Positions 1 through 5,273 of a stretch of 15,071 nt of DNA are shown here, one piece after another (the first letter of the stretch is position 1; every line of letters begins with the position of its first letter). The DNA lies in the NCBI GenBank assembly GCA_947095945.1, contig CAMUQM010000027.1:1-15071 (forward strand), in the 5' to 3' direction. Made by a program: the position numbers and the translations under genes. Origin of the DNA: an uncultured Prevotella sp. (GTDB lineage: Bacteria > Bacteroidota > Bacteroidia > Bacteroidales > Bacteroidaceae). The notes below the pieces were generated by a model, which was not told the origin of the DNA, searched no databases, and worked only from the letters and a program-made list of their open reading frames with translations.

Positions 1-140
1 TCTCAGGCTTGGCAACAATGATAAGAATTCTACTTATGAGTTATGTCTCAATACAAAGATTCTTTGAGCAGCCACATAAAGATTGGGATAGATTAATTAC
101 CCAGGTAAAAGCCCCACCTGAAGAGTTGTCATTATTCTAG
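1..140 (+). CDS. C-terminal fragment of a probable IS transposase (5' end outside window)
   Basis: An open frame enters from the left edge and ends at the TAG at 138-140, giving 45 visible residues. They contain a hydrophobic/aromatic helix-like stretch (LATMIRILLMSYVSIQRFF), an EQPHKDW segment and the ending PPEELSLF. This style of tail (a helix, then a short basic/aromatic segment and a PPxELSLF-like end) resembles the C-termini of IS4-like DDE transposases common in Bacteroidota. That is recalled resemblance only: no catalytic D, D or E residue lies inside the window. If correct, the right end of the insertion sequence lies in the gene-free stretch that follows. It could instead be the tail of an unrelated protein. 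Whether the element is intact cannot be judged from here. Confidence 0.4.
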   Translation, partial: SGLATMIRILLMSYVSIQRFFEQPHKDWDRLITQVKAPPEELSLF

Positions 141-199
141 GGAGCTTGGAATTTGAAATTAAAACTAATCACGCGTATTTCGGCAGGATTGAGAGAGAG

Positions 200-235
200 T
201 ATTGCTGCATGTAGAGGTTTTATCGGACAGCAATA
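200..235. terminator. Perfect 8-bp inverted repeat, possible terminator or IS end
   Basis: TATTGCTG (200-207) and CAGCAATA (228-235) are exact reverse complements around a 20-base loop. The 3' arm is followed by ATTTT. It lies 59 bases after the transposase stop, so it could end that transcript. Equally, it could be subterminal structure of the insertion sequence. The long loop and short T run make a strong intrinsic terminator unlikely. Confidence 0.35.
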
Positions 236-328
236 ATTTTAAATGTTAAAACGATGTGAAGTAAATCTGGTATAAGACAAAAAGGACATTTATTAAAATT
301 TAGCATTTGAAAAATATGGACAAAACAT

Positions 329-369
329 AAGTGGATATATCAACTTTATAAGTTATGACATATCCACTT
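329..369. terminator. Two-tier hairpin, possible bidirectional terminator
   Basis: The outer arms AAGTGGATAT (329-338) and ATATCCACTT (360-369) match perfectly over 10 bp. Inside, AACTT (342-346) and AAGTT (350-354) form a second 5-bp stem around a 3-base TAT loop, separated from the outer stem by a 3/5-base internal loop. The 3' flank is TCTTATT, a modest T-rich tail on plus. It lies between converging genes, so it may stop leftover transcription from either side. Confidence 0.45.
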
Positions 370-392
370 TCTTATTGTATTACGGCATAATA

Positions 393-425
393 AAAGGCTA
401 AACTCATGCTTCAAGTTCAGCCTTT
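393..425 (-). terminator. Intrinsic terminator of the minus-strand POT operon
   Basis: The arms AAAGGCT (393-399) and AGCCTTT (419-425) pair, then a single A/C mismatch, then AACT (401-404) with AGTT (414-417), around a 9-base loop. Read on the minus strand, the stem is followed by TTATTATG, which with the T-rich end of the arm gives a run TTTTATTAT. It lies 36 bases beyond the POT stop, where the operon's terminator is expected. Confidence 0.7.
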
Positions 426-461
426 CGTTATATCACGATTTATAATTATATTAGCATCATA

Positions 462-1991
462 TTATGCAACCTTCTCCAAACGCTTCATCATAAGGAACAT
501 GAAGCCAGCAGAGAGAAGACAAAGTACAATAAAGACAGACCATACAATTGTCAGAGGAATGTCGTTCCACAGATAACCACCAACGCTGACAAGCAGGTTA
601 CCGATAGCTGTAGCAACAAACCATCCACCCATCATTGCACCCTTATACTTTGGAGGAGCAACCTTACTAACGAAGCTGATACCCATAGGACTGAGCAATA
701 ACTCACCGAAAGTAAGTACAAGATAGGTACCAATCAACCAGTTACCAGAAGCAAATGGAACTATTTCACCAGCCTCCTTTGCTGCAGCCTGCTCGTTAGG
801 AGTAAGCAAACCACGTGATGCCAAAACCATAAGCAAGTAAGCACTACCTGCGATTATCATACCGTAAGCTATCTTACGAGGAGCTGTTGGCTCCTTACCT
901 TTAGCTGCCAATGCACCAAAAATAGCCATACTCACAGGAGTCAGAGCTACCACATAGAATGGATTAAACTGCTGGAAAATAGGAGCACTAACATCAACTG
1001 GACCTCCAATATTATTAAACTTATAGGCTAATACACCAGCTGCAGCAAGAAATACTACTGTTGAAATCAACTTAGCCTTAGAAGTCTTGCTCTGGAAGAA
1101 TGACATAACACTGTAAACCATGAAGATAATCATCACAAGGTTGATTACATCAAATGCCATTGTCTGAATACCCTCTGCCTTAGGACTAACAAACTCATCA
1201 GCAAAGTAAGTCAATGTAAGACCATTCTGGTGGAACGACATCCAGAAGAAGATAACAACAGCAAAAACAAGGCAAAGTGCAACGATACGCTCCTTAGTCT
1301 GCTGTGGGGTGAGTTCTTCTGTAGCAACTGTAGTGTCAGTCTTCTTACTCTTACCTGCACCAGCTTCAACATGTTTGAATGTGCTGCGGAAAGCATAATA
1401 AATCATCATAGAAACGATCAAAGAAACACAAGCAACTGCAAAAGAGAAGTGGTAAGCATCATTACCAGAATAACCAAGCGAATGCTCAGCCCATTCCTTA
1501 ATTCTCACAGCTGCTGTAGGGGCAAAAAGTGCACCAATATTAATAGCCATGTAAAAGATTGAGAAGCCTGAATCGCGCTTTGCTGACAGTTCTGGTGCAT
1601 CATAAAGATTACCCACCATTACCTGCAGGTTACCTTTGAACAAGCCCGTTCCAAAACTAACAAGGAGTAAAGCACCAAACATCGCCATATAACCAGAGAC
1701 TCCTCCACCTAATGGAATGGACAAGAATAAATAGCCGGCAAACATGACGACAATACCAATAGTCACCATCTTTCCATAGCCAAACTTGTCAGCCATAATA
1801 CCACCGACCAATGGCAAGAAATAAACTAAGCCAAGGAAAATACCATAAATCAAGCCGGCTGTATCACCAGATAACCCGAAATTGGCTCTTAAAAATAAAG
1901 AGAAAACAGCTATCATGGTATAATAGCCGAAACGCTCACCAGTATTGGCTAATGCCAACGCATACAGTGCTTTGGGTTGGTTTTCAAACAT
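462..1991 (-). CDS. POT/PTR-family proton-coupled di-/tripeptide transporter
   Basis: This is a 509-residue integral inner-membrane protein of the proton-dependent oligopeptide transporter family (major facilitator superfamily), expected to import di- and tripeptides with protons. Visible evidence: a hydrophobic chain with about a dozen or more membrane segments; the MFS loop GGIMADKFGYGK at about 63-74; the PTR2 signature FYMAINIGAL at 145-154; GTGLFKGNLQ at about 113-122; and a charged cytoplasmic linker around 208-232, as usual between the two halves. The N-terminal family motif ExxERFxYY is present as NTGERFGYY (16-24). The second Glu (19) and Arg (20) are kept, but the first Glu is Asn. 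Length fits the family. The gene is last in an apparent operon, starting 24 bases after the beta-barrel gene, and a terminator follows it. Substrate preference cannot be read from sequence. Confidence 0.93.
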   Translation of the reverse strand: MFENQPKALYALALANTGERFGYYTMIAVFSLFLRANFGLSGDTAGLIYGIFLGLVYFLPLVGGIMADKFGYGKMVTIGIVVMFAGYLFLSIPLGGGVSGYMAMFGALLLVSFGTGLFKGNLQVMVGNLYDAPELSAKRDSGFSIFYMAINIGALFAPTAAVRIKEWAEHSLGYSGNDAYHFSFAVACVSLIVSMMIYYAFRSTFKHVEAGAGKSKKTDTTVATEELTPQQTKERIVALCLVFAVVIFFWMSFHQNGLTLTYFADEFVSPKAEGIQTMAFDVINLVMIIFMVYSVMSFFQSKTSKAKLISTVVFLAAAGVLAYKFNNIGGPVDVSAPIFQQFNPFYVVALTPVSMAIFGALAAKGKEPTAPRKIAYGMIIAGSAYLLMVLASRGLLTPNEQAAAKEAGEIVPFASGNWLIGTYLVLTFGELLLSPMGISFVSKVAPPKYKGAMMGGWFVATAIGNLLVSVGGYLWNDIPLTIVWSVFIVLCLLSAGFMFLMMKRLEKVA

Positions 1992-2015
1992 AATGATAAA
2001 AATATAGGTTAATTA

Positions 2016-2765
2016 TTACTTTGTTTTTACGATGTCAAAAAGATAGGTAGCCTTGACAAAAATATTGCCATAATTTGACTTACCAAAATAGTCTTTCTTC
2101 GAACTACCATAGATATTACCCAATCCATAGTAATAGCGGGCTTCGAGCAGGAAATGACCAACACTACGGTTGCTATATTCCATACCTAAGCCAGCTGCAA
2201 TACCATAGTCAAGTTTCTTCTCAACAGGCATTGACTCCTGCGCAATCGTCGCATTGCTACGCCCTGTACCGTCAGTAGCAAGATTAGGAGTGTCATAGTT
2301 CTTTGAAGTTGACTCTCCAAGATAGAGACCTAACTGTGGTCCAGCTTGAAAGAAGAAGTTAAAGCCATTCTGCTCACGTCCCCATGCAAGATGTGCAAAG
2401 ACTGGAATCTGAACATAATTAACAGTACGTGAATATTCTTCAGCCAATCCGTTGGAATTAATCACTGGCTGGTCTGACCCTGTAAGAATCTTCTCTTTCC
2501 ATCCAATTGAGGCATAGTTTACCTCACCATAAATAGAACAGATTGTGTTGAAATACTTTTCGCACACATAACGCATGCTTAATCCACCCGTAAATCCACC
2601 ATGAAATGACTGTCTTACGCTCGGGGTAAAACCGACATTAGAGAGTACATAACCACCATTTACACCGATGGCAAAGTCGTTACGATGGTCTCCTATTTGC
2701 GCTATAGCAGTCAACGGCAGTGAAAGTAGGATGACAGCTAATATTCTTGAGATTTTATTCTTCAT
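2016..2765 (-). CDS. Outer-membrane beta-barrel protein (PorT-like family)
   Basis: The protein has 249 residues and a clear Sec signal peptide: a basic N-terminus (MKNKISR), a hydrophobic core, and a likely signal peptidase I cut after TAIA at residue 22. The mature chain alternates Gly/aromatic-rich strands (FAIGVNGGYVLSNVGF, GGFTGGLSMRY, NYGNIFVKATYLFDI) typical of small 8-strand-type outer-membrane barrels, and it ends close to a final amphipathic strand with an aromatic residue. This matches the beta-barrel/PorT-like proteins that are numerous in Bacteroidota. PorT itself is a type IX secretion component, but this sequence alone does not make it that orthologue. It is the middle gene of the apparent operon, 26 bases after the LysM gene and 24 bases before the peptide transporter. 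Its specific function is unknown. Pore, adhesin or assembly roles are all possible. Confidence 0.8.
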   Translation of the reverse strand: MKNKISRILAVILLSLPLTAIAQIGDHRNDFAIGVNGGYVLSNVGFTPSVRQSFHGGFTGGLSMRYVCEKYFNTICSIYGEVNYASIGWKEKILTGSDQPVINSNGLAEEYSRTVNYVQIPVFAHLAWGREQNGFNFFFQAGPQLGLYLGESTSKNYDTPNLATDGTGRSNATIAQESMPVEKKLDYGIAAGLGMEYSNRSVGHFLLEARYYYGLGNIYGSSKKDYFGKSNYGNIFVKATYLFDIVKTK

Positions 2766-2791
2766 CTTTGGAATAAGGTCTCTTCTACAGG

Positions 2792-4189
2792 TTAATAGAC
2801 AAGATTCTCCATTGTCTGGTCTGTCTTGAAGTGAACCAGCTGAAAGTTGTCGTTGATATATCCACCCTGCCCTACACGCACAAAGTTATACCGTGTCTGC
2901 AATGGACGATACTTAACCTCTGCAGCTGTACCCTTGAAGTTCTTTCCGTTTGCCTTCAAACCACGTACAAAGAACTGTGCCTGATCGTAGCCTGTGAGTG
3001 CCATACGAGGAATATACTGTCTTGACATAGGCTCACCATACTGTTCTACATACTTTGCCTCAAACTCCTTGGTTTTATCCGCTGCTTTATTATAATAATA
3101 GGTAGAGGGGATATAAGTGTTATACGTGAAATACTGGTCAAGGTTATAATCTTGATAAACAAACCACTGGTTATAACCAAAAAGACTAATTGCTACGCCC
3201 GGACGTGCCTTCTTCAACTGAGCCAATTTAGCAAAGACCTCATTCAACTGTGGACTCTTCTCCGAATTAAGAATTACAACATTAGGACGAGTTGCATCAA
3301 AGTGCTTAGAGAAGTCTGCATTAGAAGACTTTGAACTTGTAAGATTGTACTTAATTTTTTGTAAATCAAGCTGCTTTCTCAAACTTGTAGTAAAATCACC
3401 CACCTGACTTGTAGCATCCTTGCAATTAACAAAGATAGGATGATGTGACCTTTGGAAACGCTCCAAGAAAGAAGCTATAGCCTTATTTGTCAGCGAAGCA
3501 TCTGTCTGATATACTTGGTATATATTAGGATTCGTTTCTACATCATTACCTGTTATTGAGAAAGGAATAACAAGTTTAATATCATACTCACGGCAAAAAT
3601 CTGCCAATGGTTTTACTTGCTCTGAATAGAGCGGACCAAAGATGATATCTAACTTAGAAGCATTTGGCTCAAGTAAGGTATTACGAATGTCAGCACCCTT
3701 TGGCACATTCCATGCGTGTACTTCTGTTGTAATTCCTTCTGTCTTCAACTGATTAAGAGCTAACAGAACACCACGATAGAACTCAACCATGCGCTTTCCA
3801 TCACCGTCTTGGTTATGCAAAGGAAGCATAACACCAACGCGGATAGCGTTCACAGCCTTTACTGGAGCCTGAGCAACAGTAGACTTTGCTGTAGACATCT
3901 TGTCCGTCTTACCTTTTACAGAGCCATCTGGAAGGAAGTCTCCCTCCTTTGAATAAGGAACAAAGATTAAGGCACCTTTCTTCAACTCATAACCAGCCTG
4001 TTTCATCGTAGGGTTAGCATCAAGAAGCTGTGGAATTGTTACTCCATATTCTTTAGCAATACCAAAGATAGTTTCCTTTCGTTTTACCTTATGTTGATCA
4101 CGCCATTGAACACTTTGTGCCAACACGCTATAACTAAAAGTCATAGCCAAAAACACCATAAGATATTTTAAATAACTTCTTATAAACAT
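2792..4189 (-). CDS. Periplasmic LysM + type I periplasmic-binding-fold protein
   Basis: The protein is 465 residues from the chosen ATG at 4189. Residues 1-24 form a signal peptide (cut after VLA, before Gln25). Residues about 33-79 form a LysM domain (HKVKRKETIFGIAKEYGV, then LLDANP and KKGALIFVP), which binds peptidoglycan glycan chains. After a Ser/Thr/Ala/Lys linker, residues about 116-465 resemble a type I periplasmic binding fold (IRVGVMLPLH; DIIFGPLYSEQVKPLADFC; LVIPFSITGNDVETNPNIYQ), as in branched-chain amino-acid receptors and in the C-terminal domain of LpoA. No lipobox is seen. An in-frame GTG at 4276 would add 29 residues, but it lies upstream of the promoter at 4225-4253, so the shorter start is preferred. 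It is the first gene of the apparent operon with the barrel and POT genes. No ABC permease or ATPase lies nearby. A ligand sensor or wall-synthesis accessory is more plausible than a transport receptor, but this is inference. Confidence 0.85.
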   Translation of the reverse strand: MFIRSYLKYLMVFLAMTFSYSVLAQSVQWRDQHKVKRKETIFGIAKEYGVTIPQLLDANPTMKQAGYELKKGALIFVPYSKEGDFLPDGSVKGKTDKMSTAKSTVAQAPVKAVNAIRVGVMLPLHNQDGDGKRMVEFYRGVLLALNQLKTEGITTEVHAWNVPKGADIRNTLLEPNASKLDIIFGPLYSEQVKPLADFCREYDIKLVIPFSITGNDVETNPNIYQVYQTDASLTNKAIASFLERFQRSHHPIFVNCKDATSQVGDFTTSLRKQLDLQKIKYNLTSSKSSNADFSKHFDATRPNVVILNSEKSPQLNEVFAKLAQLKKARPGVAISLFGYNQWFVYQDYNLDQYFTYNTYIPSTYYYNKAADKTKEFEAKYVEQYGEPMSRQYIPRMALTGYDQAQFFVRGLKANGKNFKGTAAEVKYRPLQTRYNFVRVGQGGYINDNFQLVHFKTDQTMENLVY

Positions 4190-4224
4190 ACTTTTGTTTT
4201 CAAACAGTAATAAAATTACAGCTG

Positions 4225-4253
4225 CAAATATACAAAAGAAATTTGTAATCAAA
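4225..4253 (-). promoter_or_regulatory. Bacteroidota-type promoter for the LysM-barrel-POT operon
   Basis: Read on the minus strand, TTTG (4253-4250) is followed after 17 bases by TATATTTG (4232-4225), a perfect TAnnTTTG -7 box. Transcription would begin near 4218, leaving a leader of about 30 bases before the ATG at 4189. The spacer is slightly short against the usual 19-21. Confidence 0.65.
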
Positions 4254-4324
4254 AGATGTAGAATGATAAAAAACACAAAAACGCTTTTAGCATACTATTA
4301 TATCGTGCAGACAGATACTTTTAC

Positions 4325-4355
4325 TTGTTTGTATGGGAAAAAATATGTAAATTTG
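4325..4355 (+). promoter_or_regulatory. Bacteroidota-type promoter for the type IX cargo gene
   Basis: TTG (4325-4327) is separated by 20 bases from TAAATTTG (4348-4355), a perfect TAnnTTTG -7 box. Transcription would begin near 4362, about 38 bases before the ATG at 4400. It faces away from the promoter at 4225-4253, so the spacer is a divergent control region. Confidence 0.7.
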
Positions 4356-4399
4356 CACGATTATACATTTTTCAAGGTAACATCAAACTAACTTTTGGA

Positions 4400-5083
4400 A
4401 TGAAACATTATAATTTTAGAATATTTAGTGTAATACTGTCAATGCTTATTTCTTCTATAGCATGGGCACAAAATTGCCAACCATCAGGTAAATATACCGA
4501 TGCAAATGGTGAAATCAATACTATTACAGCGAGTGAAACTTACGCTGGTTCGGCTCCACTTACGATTGTATTTTCAGCTAATCCACCTACAACAAACGAT
4601 GCTGCCACAAATTATGAATGGCACTTCTTCAATCAAAAGAATCCACGTTCAGCTTTTCTTATCCGTTATGATGAGAACACTGAATACACCTTTACAGAGG
4701 CTGGAACCACAAGAGTCGTGCTCTATGAAATACTGAATGGTGATACTACACGCTATAACGCTATCAGTTTCTCTATCAGTGAAAGTAGTCTGCAGATGCC
4801 TAATGCTTTCTCACCTAATGGCGATGGTATTAATGATGTCTATCGTGCGAAACCTGGATATAAAAGTATTGTAGAGTTTAAAGCTATCATCTTTAACCGT
4901 TGGGGACAAAAGATATATGAATGGAATGACCCTGCTGGTGGCTGGGATGGCAAGTATAAAGGCAAAGATGTTGCCCAAGGAACTTATTTCGTCAATGTCA
5001 CTGCCAAAGGAGCAGACGGCAAAGAGTTCCGTATCCGACGAGATGTCAACCTGCTTAGAGGCTATACACAGTCTACGAGGTGA
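4400..5083 (+). CDS. Small type IX secretion cargo with type-B (gliding-motility-associated) C-terminal domain
   Basis: The protein has 227 residues. A signal peptide covers residues 1-23 (cut after AWA, before Gln24). Residues about 45-127 look like a single PKD-like beta-sandwich (APLTIVFSANPP; NYEWHFFNQ; YTFTEAGTTRVVLYE). Residues 133-222 form a gliding-motility-associated C-terminal domain (MPNAFSPNGDGINDVYR, FNRWGQKIYEW, GGWDGKYKGKDVAQGTYFV), the sorting signal that sends proteins through the type IX system to the cell surface or outside. Such domains usually end much longer adhesins; here it makes up about 40% of the protein. An open TTG-started extension from 4325 overlaps the promoter, so the ATG at 4400 is used. 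uvrA follows after 190 bases with no obvious terminator or promoter between, so co-transcription is possible. The partner bound by the PKD-like part is unknown. Confidence 0.85.
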   Translation: MKHYNFRIFSVILSMLISSIAWAQNCQPSGKYTDANGEINTITASETYAGSAPLTIVFSANPPTTNDAATNYEWHFFNQKNPRSAFLIRYDENTEYTFTEAGTTRVVLYEILNGDTTRYNAISFSISESSLQMPNAFSPNGDGINDVYRAKPGYKSIVEFKAIIFNRWGQKIYEWNDPAGGWDGKYKGKDVAQGTYFVNVTAKGADGKEFRIRRDVNLLRGYTQSTR

Positions 5084-5091
5084 TGCAGAGT

Positions 5092-5105
5092 GGGTGATGG
5101 GTGAT
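5092..5105 (+). repeat. GGGTGAT heptamer, two tandem copies
   Basis: GGGTGAT occurs twice back to back at 5092-5098 and 5099-5105, followed by a decayed third unit (GAAAGAT). It lies just after the stop of the type IX cargo gene. It is G/T-rich, whereas the heptamers about 80-150 bases further on are C/A-rich and partly complementary to it. Confidence 0.7.
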
Positions 5106-5120
5106 GAAAGATAGGTGGTG

Positions 5121-5146
5121 AAGAATAGTGATTTTCATCACTTCTT
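5121..5146 (+). other. Small hairpin in the cargo-uvrA spacer
   Basis: GTGAT (5128-5132) pairs with ATCAC (5137-5141) around the loop TTTC. AAGAA (5121-5125) pairs with TTCTT (5142-5146) after a 2-base TA bulge. No T run follows (ACCATTAAGG), so it is unlikely to act as an intrinsic terminator. Confidence 0.4.
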
Positions 5147-5181
5147 ACCATTAAGGAAGTCATCGACACGGAGGAAATCCA

Positions 5182-5269
5182 CAACACAAAACATTCAACA
5201 CCAAACACCCGTCCCCCATCAATCAACAATTCATAAACACCCAACATTCAACACCCAACACCCAACAAC
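5182..5269 (+). repeat. Degenerate heptanucleotide repeats in the uvrA leader
   Basis: Four in-register units at 5182-5209 (CAACACA, AAACATT, CAACACC, AAACACC) are followed by a 25-base gap. Five more units lie at 5235-5269 (AAACACC, CAACATT, CAACACC, CAACACC, CAACAAC). The consensus is (C/A)AACA(C/T)(C/T). The array ends 4 bases before the uvrA ATG and is strongly G-poor on the plus strand. It could affect translation initiation or simply be a decayed simple-sequence element. Confidence 0.8.
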
Positions 5270-5273
5270 TTCA

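Larger units (their letters stand above)
141..461. other. Gene-free spacer between transposase tail and POT gene
   Basis: This AT-rich stretch of 321 bases has no credible gene. It lies between the stops of two convergent reading frames, the transposase tail on plus and the peptide transporter on minus. It contains three separate hairpins (200-235, 329-369 and 393-425, listed individually). If the upstream gene is a transposase, the right inverted repeat of the element should be here. The sequence around 221-235 (TATCGGACAGCAATA) is a possible outward end, but it cannot be confirmed without the left end. Confidence 0.6.

Noticed and set aside
141..461. A tRNA or small RNA gene in the left spacer
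   Set aside because: No cloverleaf or conserved T-arm (GTTC) arrangement is present, only AT-rich hairpins.
2016..2765. Calling the barrel protein PorT, a type IX secretion component
   Set aside because: The barrel features are generic. The neighbours are not type IX machinery genes, and orthology cannot be shown without a search.
4190..4276. 29-residue N-terminal extension of the LysM protein from a GTG at 4276
   Set aside because: It lies upstream of the consensus promoter (4225-4253) and would place a second hydrophobic segment ahead of a good signal peptide.
5115..5273. 53-codon extension of uvrA
   Set aside because: It translates low-complexity Thr/His/Pro/Gln sequence from the heptamer repeats. 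The conserved UvrA N-terminus starts at 5274.
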